Below, one piece after another: positions 1 to 11,634 of a DNA stretch of 64,000 bases. The stretch is from Gordionus sp. m RMFG-2023 (lineage: Eukaryota; Nematomorpha; Gordioida; Chordodea; Parachordodidae). Position 1 is the stretch's first letter. Each line of letters opens with the position of its first letter. Under the pieces are notes generated by a model. It saw only the letters and a program-made list of their open reading frames with translations. It was not told the origin of the DNA and did not search any database. The stretch lies in assembly GCF_954871325.1 (NCBI RefSeq), contig NC_088776.1, positions 4,037,985 to 4,101,984 of the forward strand. The letters are read 5' to 3'. The position numbers were made by a program, and so were the translations under genes.

Positions 1-198
1 AACTTTACATTAATAAAAACAAAAACCTCCATTTTTTTTTGCATTGTTTTGAACAAGAAAAATACAATTAATGTTTTAAGAACGATTTGTTTTTTTTTGT
101 TGAGATTTAAAAGGGATCTTGAAGGTGATAATTTTTATAAGTGATTAATACTAAAAATATTTTTTAAAAGAAAATAAATAACCGTATTATAAATGTTC

Positions 199-295
199 AC
201 TTCAGAGACCTCCGAACCCGGCCCTATGTCCTACCCGGTTACAAGGGCCGGGCCGTATTTTAATTCTTTTAAACCCGGGCCGAGCCTAATGAAAA
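199..295. repeat. GC-rich GGGCC-family MITE remnant
   Basis: A short GC-rich island in AT-rich DNA with the words CCGGCCC, GGGCCGGGCC and CCCGGGCCGAGCC. The same word set recurs at 21090-21455, 53586-53735, 60512-60669 and 63440-63576. The last two have recognisable ends and 8-bp target duplications, so this copy is read as a decayed relative. No coding sense is visible. Confidence 0.4.
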
Positions 296-779
296 TTATT
301 TTTCAAAATAATCTTAAAACAAATTATTTTAAATCGCTATTATTAGCTATGGGGGAAAAATCTGGGGAGGTTGGGGGGGGGGGGGTAGTTATGCATTTAC
401 TTATTACCCTTCGGAATATTAATTTAATAGTTTCTTAAAAAAGATATGGATAAAATTTATTTAAAAAGCTATGATTTATAACATTCGAATTCAGAATTTT
501 GGATTTAAGGCATGGTCAGCCATTTGGAAATCTCGGACATAAATGTCTTGATCTGGATTAAAAGACCTGGAAAAATAACTTCCGGTCCAAAATACTGTAA
601 AAAAAAATCACTGAATTAATTATATATTTTTTTGCTTAAAAATATAAAAAATTATGTTATTCTACACTTGTATAAATATTTGAAGTGATAAAGTTATGAT
701 GTTTGGAAATCTTAGCATATTAAACATGGAATCACTTCGTAACATATGACCAGGTTTCATTAATTAATTTTTATATATA

Positions 780-1156
780 GTATATATATGTCGTATGGGG
801 ATTCGGAATCTCTTGATTTTAAATCCTTTACCGAGGACGATTTAAAAAAAAAATTTACAATCCAATTTAACCGGAATTGTATTCTAGCATGTGTAGAGTA
901 TTTACCCTATAAATTTCAGCCAGTTTTGCCATGAACTTTAGAACTACTTCAAATTTATATTAATTTTTATATAGATTTTTCATATAAATTAAAAAAATAC
1001 TCAATATGGCTAAAATTGGCTGAAATTTATAGGGTAAATACTCTACACATGCTAGAATACATTTTCGGGTAAATCGGTTTTTTAAATTTTTTAAATCACC
1101 TTCGGTGAAGGATTTAAAATCAATAGATTCTGAATCCCCATGCGACATATGTATAA
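780..1156. repeat. Foldback element (CATGTGTAGAG family)
   Basis: An almost perfect inverted repeat of about 370 bp. The left arm begins near GTCGTATGGGGATTCGGAAT and the right arm ends with its complement ATTCTGAATCCCCATGCGAC. Inner arms share TTCTAGCATGTGTAGAGTAT and CCTATAAATTTCAGCC. The short open frames inside it on both strands come from the palindrome and are not genes. Relatives sharing the inner motif are at 19860-19930, 49904-50377 and 63594-64000. Confidence 0.75.
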
Positions 1157-1439
1157 AATTTTCCCCAAATTTGCCGACTCGTGATCAAATATCGAACGAA
1201 TTTAATATAATATTAACATCGTTCATTTATTCGGCATTTTTTTTAAACCATTCTACGATCTCTCAAATCCGTCTAAATCTTAGCTACTTGCTAAAGTGAA
1301 AAGGGGGTTCAAAAAAATAAGACACTGAACGTTATAACTTGTCTTGACATAGCTCGATTGAACATGTTAAGAATTTGGTCAACATAATTGTTAACATTAT
1401 CAAATGAATATATCCAAGATATCCTACCAAAATTGGTAA

Positions 1440-2267
1440 CTAATTTTTCTGCATTGGTCAAGGTTTTCGCCCGCCCACGCCTATACTTTGAATGGGCATG
1501 GTGGGGTTTTTTTAAAAAATATTTTCAACATTGAGCTAGTGGCGGACGGGTCGAAAAAATTTTTTTTATAGTGGTGAGCGGGAAAATTTTTGATATTTGT
1601 CCAGGCGAAATAAGCTGAACAGATTTCAATTTTATTAAAAAATAATAAATTTTATTTCATAATATTGCATATTACAAAATATGTTTAAATTAAAATTACA
1701 TTTAATAAATAAATAAAGATTTGATATTTGTCAGGCGAAATAAGCTGAACAGATTTCGATTTATTAAAAAATAATAATTTTATTTCATAATATTGCATAT
1801 TACAAAATATGTTTAAATTAAAATTACATTTAAATAAATAAATAAAGATTTGATATTTGTCAGGCGAAATAAGCTGAACAGATTTCGATTTATTAAAAAA
1901 TAATAAATTTTATTTCATAATATTGCATATTACAAAATATGTTTAAATTAAAAATACATTTAAATAAATAAATAAAGATTTGATATTTGTCAGGCGAAAT
2001 AAGCTGAACAGATTTCGATTTATTAAAAAATAATAAATTTTATTTCATAATATTGCATATTACAAAATATGTTTAAATTAAAAATACATTTAAATAAATA
2101 AATAAAGAGCCAAACCAGCCATTAAAAGGGGGGGGGGGGTTTAAACAAAATTTATAGATAGACCGGCGAACGGGTAAATTTTTTTAGCGGATGGGCGGGT
2201 TAAATAAATTTCAAAACAACGAGTGGGCCGGTTTTTTGGCTAATTACCCGCACATTGCAGACCTCTA
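1440..2267. repeat. Degenerate CGCCCGCC MITE containing a tandem array
   Basis: GC-rich ends (CGCCCGCCCACGCC on the left; GACGGGTCG and GCGGATGGGCGGG inside; GCACATTGCAGACCTCTA on the right) match the 347-bp MITE at 2697-3043, whose end is TAGAGGTCTTCATTGGGCGG. The right end is clear at 2267 and the left end is eroded. The interior is mostly the 4 x 130-bp array described separately. Confidence 0.5.
1591..2107. repeat. Tandem array, 4 copies of about 130 bp
   Basis: Four head-to-tail copies begin with TGATATTTGTC at 1591, 1722, 1851 and 1981 (spacings 131, 129, 130). Each runs through GGCGAAATAAGCTGAACAGA, an AT-rich body and AAATAAATAAATAAAGA. Copies differ by only a few bases, so the expansion is recent. 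It lies inside a decayed MITE. Confidence 0.9.
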
Positions 2268-2364
2268 AGGGAGATAAAAACGTGATTAGAATTTTTTTTA
2301 CTAAATAGTTTTTTTTTTTTTTAAATTAAAATAATGTGAGGGATAAAAAATCATGAGTGCCAAC

Positions 2365-2543
2365 TAGTGTTGTCAAAAAATACCCGATTTAGCTAAAATA
2401 ATAATATGTAAGTATAGAAATTTGGCAAACAGATGTCCAAGCATTTCTGCCAGATATGAACAAAATCTTTAGACTTACACACTATAATCTTTATCGGGCC
2501 GTTTTTTTTAAATTGATCCTAATCGGATTTTTTAACAACATTA
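2365..2543. repeat. hAT-type MITE, GTTGTTAAACGG family (copy 1)
   Basis: Ends are TAGTGTTGTC on the left and AACAACATTA on the right, with internal inverted words CCGATTTAGC and TAATCGGATT. The flanks are GTGCCAAC and GTGTGAAC, a 6 of 8 match consistent with an old 8-bp hAT target duplication. Relatives are at 11415, 16630, 43307, 51584, 56464 and 61702. Confidence 0.55.
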
Positions 2544-2696
2544 GTGTGAACCCTTCGGCGAAAATAAATGGTTCGAGTCCAGGGTTAGATTTATTTATAT
2601 TTTTAATATTCCATTTATTAATATGTGCATAACAAGTAATGTTAAATTTAATTTATAATTTAAATTTTAAATGCTTAATTTAATCGCAGTCTTAAT

Positions 2697-3043
2697 TAGA
2701 GGTCTTCATTGGGCGGGATTTTAACCCATAAGCCCGCCCGCCTTGCAGGCCATAGTTTTTAAAAATATACCCGCGGGCCTATTAGTTTAAAATTCTTTTA
2801 ATTTTCAATATCCCAAAAAAGTTTTATTATATTACCATAAAAGGAAATTTTAATTTTTAATATACAAAAAAAAGTTCATAAGAAACAATTTTTTTTATTC
2901 ATATTGGCTTAAACGATTTTAAATAACAAAAATTTTAAATATTTTTTACCCGCCCGCCTGCCGTTCTTAAAATTTAACCCGTCCATCAGCTCGCCCACTT
3001 AGATTGGCGGGCGGGCCGAAAACCTGCCCAATTAAGATCTCTA
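2697..3043. repeat. hAT-type MITE (TAGAGGTC...GGGCGGG) with exact 8-bp TSD
   Basis: A 347-bp element with ends TAGAGGTCTTCATTGGGCGG and CCTGCCCAATTAAGATCTCTA. It is flanked on both sides by GTCTTAAT (2689-2696 and 3044-3051), a perfect 8-bp duplication. An 8-bp TSD with short imperfect inverted ends is the hallmark of hAT elements. It has no coding capacity. A second good copy is at 52286-52702. Confidence 0.8.
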
Positions 3044-3097
3044 GTCTTAATATCATTTATAATAAATTATTATTACCTACACTGCAAAAACATAGAA

Positions 3098-3268
3098 CAG
3101 GGGCGTCGCTAGCCTTTTCAAGGGGCTCAACTAAAAAAAAAATTATGGGGGGGGGCGTAGCCCCCCATATCCTCCATTTGCTGGCCGGGTTTTATACCCC
3201 CATAACCTCCATTTGCCGGCCGAGTTTTATACCCCCATAACCTCCATTTGCGGGCCGGGTTTTATATT
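3098..3268. repeat. Transposon-end relic with three 35-bp GC-rich repeats
   Basis: CAGGGGCGTCGCTAGCC at 3098 resembles the CAGGGGCGT/CAGTGGCGTA terminal sequence found in many hAT elements. It is followed by a G7/C6 hairpin around GCGTAG (about 3146-3166) and then three direct 35-bp units containing CCTCCATTTGC and CCGGGTTTTATACCCC, starting at 3167, 3202 and 3237. The second end of the element was not found. Confidence 0.5.
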
Positions 3269-5340
3269 AATATATTATACTTTTTAAAAATTCGCTAACT
3301 CTGAATAATTATTCTGAATTTCATATATTGTTATTTATTATATTATGCATACAAAATAAACTAGCATATAAATAATTAAAACAATATAAGACATTTCTAA
3401 AAATATTATTTTTTAATTCAAAATCTATTTATTAATGTATAAAATATTTTCGATTGCTAATACAAAAAAAATTTGCGTCTAAAGAATTACAAGTGATAAA
3501 AAAGGTTAATTAATACATACATTTACATATGCCTCAATTGATAATGGTTTTTAAAAACTACATATTATAAAATTAGAAACTTAAATTGACAAAATTTAAA
3601 AAAAATATAACATTCTGTTACCATTTTTAGACAATGTTTTATAGAATAGACTAATAAGAAAAAATTTAGGCCTAACCAAATCAACAATTCTTGGGAAAGA
3701 GAATATAAACGACCAATCTAAATTATAAAACTATATGGTGGTTAGAGATTCCTCTTAAATGACATGATAGAAGCTAGATAAGAAATTGAGAAAAAAATTG
3801 AGAGGTATTAAATTTCTAAGATTATCTTCCATTTTTAATGATATATAAATAAACAACTACACAGTTGACCATTATTGCTTATAAAATATGCTCTCAGCAG
3901 CTGTAATAATATTCTTAAATTACATAGCCACACAAATAATAGATGCTTGTTAATTTCCAGTCATCGCCATGACACTCACTACATTAACTTATATCAGAAT
4001 TTATTATGCTAGATAAATTGATAAAACAAAAACACTATAAATCTTTAGAAAAAATTATGCAAATATATTGAAACCTTGAGTTATTTACACGGCAAGGATG
4101 TCATATTAGAAATGAGACATTTTGTAATTATAAAATAAGAACAAGAGTGATATCATGAAAGAAATTAAAATTTTATATATTATTGTCGCACCACCTCTAG
4201 TTGATATATTATATCTTAAAATAGTAGTAGTTTGTAAAAATATCAAAAATATACTAGTATTAAAAATTTAACTCAAAACTGTTTTTCAAATAATAAAAAA
4301 AAATATCTTACCTAAAAACACGTAATAAAGAGAAGAAAAGTTATCTAATTTATAACCTCCATTGTGGGATGAAATAATAAGACGTTTAATAATAAAATTA
4401 TTTTAAATAAATAGATGGCTTTAAATATTTGAAAACAATTTATTACATATATTTATTATCAAAACCATTTATTAGTAAAATTTATTAAAATATTAACTGT
4501 AATATATTATATAACTGCCGTCTGTAAAAGTGGTATTTAACCTAATATTTTATAACCAATTATATCTTATAGAGGATTATAAACTATATGTTTACTTACT
4601 TTTTATATTAAATCTCTTATACTTATTTGGATTTGTATCTTGAAAATAATTTTAAGAAGAGGAATGGTAATTAAATTTAAATATCAATAATATAGTTGAT
4701 TAGTGATTTTGAAATCGGCAAATTACAATATTAAATTTGTTAATTTTCAATTAATATTTATTTAATTAGGGTTATATATTAATTTAAATAATAAAAGTCT
4801 GTTGTAATTGTGGTAACATGCAAATTTACTAGATTAAGAAAAACTCCAGACAGGCAAATTACTTTTAAACAAAATTAAGAAGCCCAAATATATCATTGAT
4901 GAGAGGTGTGTAGGGGGAAATTAATTCCTAATATTCACTTTCTAAAATTATGTATTCCTATCCTATTATATAGTATATTAATAAATTATCATTTATAATA
5001 AAATATTATTACCTTCCCTAAATTAAAACAAGATTACCAATAAAATGGAATTATAAAAAACCAAAAATTTTGAAAAATGGGAAGAGAAAAATAAAATTTT
5101 CTTTCTACTTTTTAAAAGGGTCCGGGTTTATGTTCAGCCAAAATACCAGGGATCGGGTCTGGGTACCCATTATAATAAAATGGTGCACAGTGGCTGCACA
5201 TTATTATTAGGCTAATATTTTTTCAGTGAAGATTGATACCTATGTGTGAAAGAAATTGATATTTATTTTAATAACTTTTCCAAACATTTAAAAAAATTTG
5301 AGTATTTCTGTCCAGAGCACTTTTGTCATAGTCCTTAGGT
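3269..5340. other. AT-rich intergenic DNA, nothing recognised
   Basis: About 2 kb of AT-rich sequence with stops in all frames. I see no exon pairs with plausible splice sites, no inverted-repeat ends and no RNA gene. A modest GC rise near 5120-5170 (GGGTCCGGGTTTATG, GGGATCGGGTCTGGGTACCC) may be another eroded GGGCC-type repeat. Confidence 0.4.
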
Positions 5341-5342
5341 TA

Positions 5343-5900
5343 GCAGAGACATAGTCAAACTGTGGCCTAATATTATATTTTCTTATGGGCCTGAGTTTTT
5401 GAAATTTTTTTACAATAGGCTTGGACTTTATTAATGGGCTTTAAATTTTTATAATTTAAATTTAGCCTATTTAAAACAGATGCTTACTAAACAAATATTG
5501 CAATTTTTCCTTCTAATGGTAAATTTTCAGTATTGTAAACTAAATGACTGCTAAAAATGCACTTAAATATTGTTTGTGTATAAATTAAATTTTTGGATAT
5601 AGGCTTGGTTCAGTGGGAAAAATCTTTGAAACTTATTATTGGCTTTGGAATGTTTTCCAATATAAAATATGGGACGAGCCTGAAACTTAATTGTTTTTTT
5701 TACTGTGGGCCTAGTTTATGCTTAATCAAAAAATGCCATGAAGGTTTCTGATATCCAGGACACTTCTGACCAGTTACCACTTATTAGGCCTGGACTAAAG
5801 TTGGATTTGGCCTTTCTAGCCCTCATTAGACCAAATCTCATTTTTAAAAAATCCAAAACTGGACCCTATTTTATTTTTTTAATGAATTTGAATCTCAACT
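5343..5900. repeat. Probable decayed MITE with TGGGCCT words
   Basis: CAGAGACATAGTCAAACTGTGGCC on the left is followed by repeated TGGGCCTGAG, GGCTTGGACT, GGGCTTTAAA, GGGCCTAGTT and AGGCCTGGACT words over about 550 bp. CAG-type ends and GGCC-rich words resemble the hAT MITEs elsewhere in the window, but the right end and TSD cannot be fixed. Confidence 0.3.
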
Positions 5901-6431
5901 AAACTGAGCAAAAAAAAATTTTGGGTCTAGCTAGATCCCTAATTTTTATAAAGAATAAAAACTTGTTTATATATATAATATTTTTTTTCAATTTTAACAG
6001 ATACATAATAGTCTTTATTTGAATTTTAACAAATATATATATTTTTTTTATTATATCAAAAAATGCTTTAATTACATTATTTTCCCAAAGAAACAAGAAT
6101 AATAATATTTTAAAATAATAATTTCTATTTTTTTTTTCTGTTTGGAAACAACTTTGGATTCTGATGTAATGGATAATTTTGCAACCTAATTCTTTTTTTA
6201 TTGTAAAGGTCCTCTTAACAAAGGAGATAATGATGTATAAAAATATAATTAGTTAATTTTGAATATTTTTTTTAATATCAATTGAAATAATATTTATTCA
6301 AATTTGTCAGGTATATAATAATTTATATTTAATTGCATTGACATAAAAATTACAATACTGAGATCTAATGATTGTATATATTATAAGTAATTATTTAATA
6401 AGAGGTCCATCTATATCCTAAATAATAAAGA

Positions 6432-6656
6432 TTATGATAAATATAGGAATAAATAGTTTACAAAATTTATGTTCCTGAGATAACCAAATTTGAAGCGAAT
6501 CAAATCACCCCAAAGCATTGATGTTTTACAGGAAGGACAACTTCCTTCAATAGGAATTATTTCAATCTCATTATTTTTTAAAAAATATGTTGACAAGCAA
6601 GTCAAATGGTTAACACAATCACAATCAGGTATGATACATTCAACTTTATTATCACT
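6432..6656 (-). CDS. SLX1: SLX1 exon 3 (RING domain and stop)
   Basis: 225 nt, residues 185-258, starting after acceptor AAATTTTAG and ending at TAA (6434-6432). CPSCKTSMLWGDLIRFKFGY is the diagnostic C-terminal SLX1 motif. Confidence 0.88.
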   Translation of the reverse strand, partial: SDNKVECIIPDCDCVNHLTCLSTYFLKNNEIEIIPIEGSCPSCKTSMLWGDLIRFKFGYLRNINFVNYLFLYLS

Positions 6657-7289
6657 CTAAAATTTATATAAAATATATTGAATTTTAAAATTATACAGAA
6701 ATTTTTTGTTTGCATAAAAAGCACAGAACCAAATCTGAATGGCTTGAAATATTTAGTGAATCTTTAAAATTTTGTTTATTTGATATCACAGGACCTTGAA
6801 TTATGGGTATATGTAATGGAGGGGCAGAGTTTGAATCAAACTCAACCTGTAAACAAAAATTAAAACTTAATTAATATGAATAGTCACTTTATAATTTTCC
6901 TTAAGCCAGCAGACATTTAAGGGTAATCGTTTCCATGGAGGTTGATTTAACATATGACCAAAAACTCTTATATTATAATCATAAAGTTTTTCTCTTTTAT
7001 TTTTAACTAGGTTAAGAACTTTTAAAGCTCGAGAATTCAAGGGATTTTGCCAGGCCCATTCAAATTTTAATGCAGAGATTTTATTTGGAAATCCAAATAC
7101 AATTAGCACCATTTCCCATGGTCCTTTATTATTTGTTTTTTTGGCTCCACCAAAATCTATACCTTTATTATGTTGAATAATTCTCTTATTTGGATCATTT
7201 GTAAAGCCAATGTAAACTTTACCCTTATATTTGATATTTATATTATATAAAAGATAGCAACCAAAAAAATTTTCTATCACATTTTCCAT
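6432..7289 (-). CDS. SLX1: SLX1 structure-specific endonuclease subunit, 3 exons
   Basis: Catalytic subunit of the SLX1-SLX4 nuclease, which cuts branched DNA such as Holliday junctions and flaps in the nucleus. Exons read 7289-6888, 6846-6697 and 6656-6432, with introns of 41 and 40 nt, all GT-AG and phase 0. The product is 258 residues (human SLX1A 275). An N-terminal GIY-YIG domain has YLLY (12-15), VYIGFT (25-30), the catalytic-type Arg36 after NDPNK, the SLX1 signature QHN...GGAKKT (39-52), and catalytic-type Glu77 in LKFEWAWQ. PPWKRLPL follows near 118-125. A C-terminal RING-like zinc finger has C176-x2-C179, a CIIPDCDC...HLTC stretch (191-204) and CPSCKTSMLWGDLI (224-237). The start is the ATG at 7289, with an in-frame TAA 9 bases upstream. 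The reading frame is intact. Codons are strongly A/T-ended. SLX4 is not in the window. Confidence 0.93.
6697..6846 (-). CDS. SLX1: SLX1 exon 2 (linker and first RING cysteines)
   Basis: 150 nt, residues 135-184, after acceptor TTTGTTTACAG and before donor GTATAA. It ends with LVLCFLCKQKIS, which supplies the first C-x2-C pair of the RING. Confidence 0.85.
6888..7289 (-). CDS. SLX1: SLX1 exon 1 (GIY-YIG domain)
   Basis: Residues 1-134, from the ATG at 7289 to GAAAATTATAAA followed by donor GTGACT. It carries the whole GIY-YIG nuclease core and the PPWKRLP segment. Confidence 0.92.
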
Positions 7290-7550
7290 ATGGGTTTAAT
7301 GTTTACATCTTTTTATAGAAATTATTATCGCGGAAATAGTGATAGAGAAGATTGCAAGCATGCATTATGGATGTGATGTGATTATCAAAATGTATTACTT
7401 TATTTAATATATTATATAATGATAGTTTATTTAGCATTAGATGACAATTGTTCTTCAGTGGCATGTCAAAGTTTGTATAAAAAATTCTGATATTTACCTT
7501 CATTTTATTATATAAATATTGCTTTTAACTAACATAATTTTTATAATTTA

Positions 7551-7873
7551 TAATTTGGATAGAAAAGCAGTACCAATAAAATTAATTTTATTTTATTTTT
7601 AAAAAGTTTATTTTTATCACTCTGTTATATTTTCGTTGAGTTTATATACATTTATTATAATGATTAATATGAATGTACTAAATATGCAAAAGTATAAAAA
7701 AACTATACAAGGTTAAACATATTATTTTAAAGTAAAAGAAACTTTTAAACAAATTATTTTAAGGTAAATATTTTTACAAAAAATAAATTATTTTACACTT
7801 TGAATAACCTTTAGTGTTTAGTCAAAAAAGATAACCAAAATTTATATTATTTTTAGTTGTTGTCTATCCTAAC
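7551..7873 (+). repeat. Dispersed direct repeat, copy A
   Basis: About 310 bp beginning ATAATTTGGATAGAAAAGCA and ending GTCTATCCTAACAT. It matches copy B at 10118-10421 in the same orientation across its whole length, including TTGTTGAGTTTATATACATT. The ends lack TG...CA and no primer-binding site is seen, so it is not called an LTR. Confidence 0.75.
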
Positions 7874-10117
7874 ATTTCCTTTTTTTTCCTCTACTCATAG
7901 TATTTGTTTATGCTTGTTCCTTGGATCGTCACTCATTGATTGCTGTTTGATCGTAATTGTTCTAAATTTCCATTATTCGTCAATTGCTATCTCATCATCT
8001 ATTCGTCAATTTCTATCTTTGATCAGATTTCCAATATTTAGTCAAAATTTTCTTATATATATATTATGTAAGTATTTTATAAAAAAAAAATTATTTAATA
8101 TTTATTTATAATTAAAAATTATAATATTTTCGATCTTAAACTTGATCTTGATTTTATATTTGCTCTTCACTTCTTCCCCCTCTAATAATTTGTCTACTCG
8201 GTCTAGAATTTTTATCTTTATTATAATGATTTATTGCATCCCCACCCTTTTGCCTTTTTGCCTATCTATCCAGTTACTAAATATTTTTTTTTTCGTTGTT
8301 GTTGACTAGTCATTATCTTCATCGTTGGTTTGTTCTAATCGCTAGCTTGTTATATCAAGTCATTATGATTATCGTCATATTTATCATCGTTTTTGTTGTT
8401 ATCATTATTAATTATCATTTATTGTTATTATCATGGTTGTTAATTATTATCAGCATTAATTTATCTCGAATAATTAATTTTGGAATAATTGAAAAGATAA
8501 TAATGGAATAAGCAATTAATATCGGAATTATGTATAGTATAAGAATAATAATAGTATATTGGTATTGAATCATGGAATATTTCGAATTGAATATCGAATA
8601 TTAGAATAATTAATTTATATGGAATAATTAATATATATATAGGATCATACGAATTTCGAGTTTTACATCTATTAAATATTTAAGGTTTGAATTTCAATTC
8701 ATTGTTTTTCAATTTAAAAAGTTTCTTAATATTATAATTCTTCTTCAAATTACGTTTTGTAAAGAAAATTTTAGACTCAAATTTTACGTGATACGTGATA
8801 AAACGCATTCGCCCTCTCAACGTTGTGGGAACAACAGAGCTACGCTAAGTTTTTCTCATTTCCATCTAACTGGATTATTAAAGTTATCGGGGAAGAAATT
8901 ATGAAAAGCACTTTACACGTTTGTGGGCAAGCCGCACGTACTTGTACGCACAATAGTCCGAGGACTATCATTTAAACATCTGTGGGCTGATTAATAGGGA
9001 AAGGCCTAAAAAGACAGCTCACACCAATGGCCTCAAATTTTTATAAAATAATCTCCTTATCGCACCGCACTTCTAAATTTAAGATGTTTAATTTTGACAT
9101 TGTCTCTCTTTATAATATTTTTATTCTTAAAAGTATCATCCTTTATGTATGATTTATTTAAGTTATGTTATCTTCAAAGTTATAGTTTCCTAATTTTTTT
9201 TGGTACTTTTAATTTAATTATATGATTTTCTTTAATATTTATATCATTATTTTATTCAATCACAAATATTTCTTTAAATTTTATCACATAATTTATATTT
9301 TTTAATTTATAAGAATCTATTTCATTTTGAACATTTGGTAATAAATTATATAATTCATTTTTGTTGAAATTTTTATTATTATGAGATTTATATTTATAAT
9401 GATAATTTTTTTAATTGCTATATGTCTCTTTATAATATTTATTATTTAAATTTGTACTTTCATGATAATTTTTATTACTAAATTTATTATATTGACTTGT
9501 CATAATAATTGTCTGAATTCTTATCATGACAATTATTTGAATTTTTGTAACGATAATGATAATTATTATTTTTATAAGTTTTATATTGAAAATTAATATT
9601 AGAATAATTATATGAATTGATTTAGGTTTTCTATTATCTTTTTTAACGGTTTATATTTACATAATAATTTTAATCTAATTATAAGTTGATATTTTATCTC
9701 TATGTTCCGTAACTTCTATAGCCAAATATAAATTGTCTTGTAAACTTAATATTAAGTTTAAAATATTTTTACTACGTAATATGTCAAATATTCTTCTATT
9801 TAATCAAAAGATTTTTCATATTAATTAGATCCCGCTTTGGGTGATTTATTTTAATTAAATTATAGAATTTAAGTTACTAAATATGTTTTTAAATATTTTT
9901 ACGACACATTTTTCATTTTTACGTGTTTTAGAATTAAATAAAGATAATCTTTCAGAATCATTTTTCATCTAGTTTTAACATGTTAGTTTCCATTTATGTA
10001 TCAACTTCACTGCCCATATGATTGTATCCATAGTCATCACCAAATCATTTTGTTACTATATCTAAGAATTTTTATTTTTTATAGAAGAATTAAAAAAAAA
10101 TTGAAAACATGATGCCA
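7874..10117. other. Spacer between the direct repeats, no gene seen
   Basis: AT-rich and low-complexity (ATAATGATAATTATTATT-like runs near 9400-9600). A slightly GC-richer patch lies at 8780-9080 (GCCCTCTCAACGTTGTGGG, CACTTTACACGTTTGTGG). Open frames here are short and made of simple sequence. AACGTTGTGGG recurs at 13530-13540. I cannot assign either patch to an RNA gene. Confidence 0.35.
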
Positions 10118-10421
10118 CCATATAATTTGGATGGAAAATCACTACCAATAAAATTTAATTTAACACGTTTTATTTAAAAATTTATTTTTATATCACTCTT
10201 TTATAAATTTTTGTTGAGTTTATATACATTTTTATAATCATAAATATGAATGTACAAAATATACAAAAGTATAAAAAAACTATAGAAACTTTTAAACAAA
10301 TTATTTTATGGTAAAACATTTTTACATAAACTAAATTATTTTACTCTTACCTTCAGTGTTTACTCAAAAAAAAGATAACCAAAATTTTATATTATTTTTA
10401 TTTGTCGTCTATCTTAACATA
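10118..10421 (+). repeat. Dispersed direct repeat, copy B
   Basis: Second copy of the 7551-7873 repeat, with point and small length differences throughout, indicating some age. Directly downstream at about 10490-10545 is TCAAATTTAAATCATTTTTT with GAGCGCGTTATAG, which matches the outer arm of the foldback family at 49904 and 63594. Confidence 0.7.
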
Positions 10422-11414
10422 ATTAAACTAATTTACTTATACTAAGCTATACCACAGGTTTATTCAATCTTAAATATGAATGTGATTTTTTCGACAATAT
10501 TTTATTTTTTCAAATTTAAATCATTTTTTGAGCGCGTTATAGTGTATTAAAATATATTCCTACAATACTACAATAATTATATTCGTAATTTTTATAAATG
10601 TGATATTAATTTAATAAATAAGCTATCGCGTGCATATTTGAGAAAAGGTTAAGATTATCAAATTTAAAAAAAAAAATCGAAATTAGAAAAAGGAACATCT
10701 AGATCTAAATTAACATTTACTACACCTTCAATTTAAATTATGATCTAGCGTCATACCCCTTCCAGAGTATTTATTTTAGTTAGTTATTAGATAATTAAAT
10801 TTGAATCATTTAGATATATCACTTATTGATTTTAAAAGTTAAAATATATGAAAATGAAACATAAGGTTTTTATCTAAGTGAAAGAAATTTCCTCTACCAT
10901 AGCCCATTTATTAAAATTTCTCCTGTCATATTTAACATTCTACGTATGATTGTATTTAATTGGTAGAGATTTTTGATCGTTGCCTTCTCATATCTCTGAA
11001 CCTATTAATTAACCCTAACTCACATCTCTAACTTTAATTCTATTCTATTACTTAAATTAAATTACTTTGTTGTTTGTTTTTTTTATATTTTTATATAATC
11101 TTTCCAATATTAAAAATTCCCAGAAATGAACATCTATTGAGTTGAACTGTGTTAAATTAATGTCAAATATACACTCTTGCTCATGTGTCGCATTTCACAT
11201 TGATTTAAGTGCAATATGTGGTATAATATGATAACGACATTCTTTTATTTCATTTATGAATTTTCACAAATATTTTTTTGTCTTTAATCATGATCTAATT
11301 CTTTTTTTTTTAATTTATATTATATTAATTTTTTGTATATAATACTAATTTCAATTAAAAGAAGGGTAATATAATTAAAAAACCTAACAATAAAATAAAA
11401 ATTGTGTAATTTTC

Positions 11415-11634
11415 TAGTGTTTTTAAAAAGCCCGATTTGGGTAGATTTAAAAAAACGGCCAGATTAAGATTTTAGCCAAAATAATATTATGTAAGCCTCG
11501 AAATTTGGCGAATAGATGTCCAAACCTTTTTGATAACTATGAGCAAAATCTCCAAAATCACATAATATTATTTTGTTTATAACCTTAATCAGGCCGTTTT
11601 CAAAAATAGACTCGAATTGGGCTTTTTATAAACA
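11415..11634. repeat. hAT-type MITE, GTTGTTAAACGG family (copy 2)
   Basis: Left TAGTGTTTTTAAAAAGCCCG and right GGGCTTTTTATAAACA. The inner arms are an inverted pair: GATTAAGATTTTAGCC with AAAATAATATTATGTAAG, against TAATATTATTTTG and CCTTAATCAGGCCG. It shares ATTTGGCGAATAGATGTCCAA with copies 1 and 3. Confidence 0.6.

Noticed and set aside
960-1299. Overlapping 62-64 codon frames on opposite strands
   Set aside because: They arise from the foldback element at 780-1156.
2560-2595. GGTTCGAGTCC, a perfect tRNA B-box-like word
   Set aside because: The surrounding bases do not form a T stem of five pairs, an acceptor stem or an A box at the right distance, so no tRNA is called.
7303-7503. 66-codon minus-strand frame just upstream of SLX1
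   Set aside because: No homology or splice continuity to SLX1, whose own ATG at 7289 is preceded by an in-frame stop; probably chance in AT-rich DNA.
8780-9080. GC-richer patch considered as an snRNA or other RNA gene
   Set aside because: No match by eye to U1, U2, U4, U5, U6 or tRNA landmarks, and no terminator-like T run in the right place.
7551-10421. Possible small LTR element (direct repeats around 2.2 kb)
   Set aside because: No TG/CA ends, primer-binding site, polypurine tract or coding remnant.
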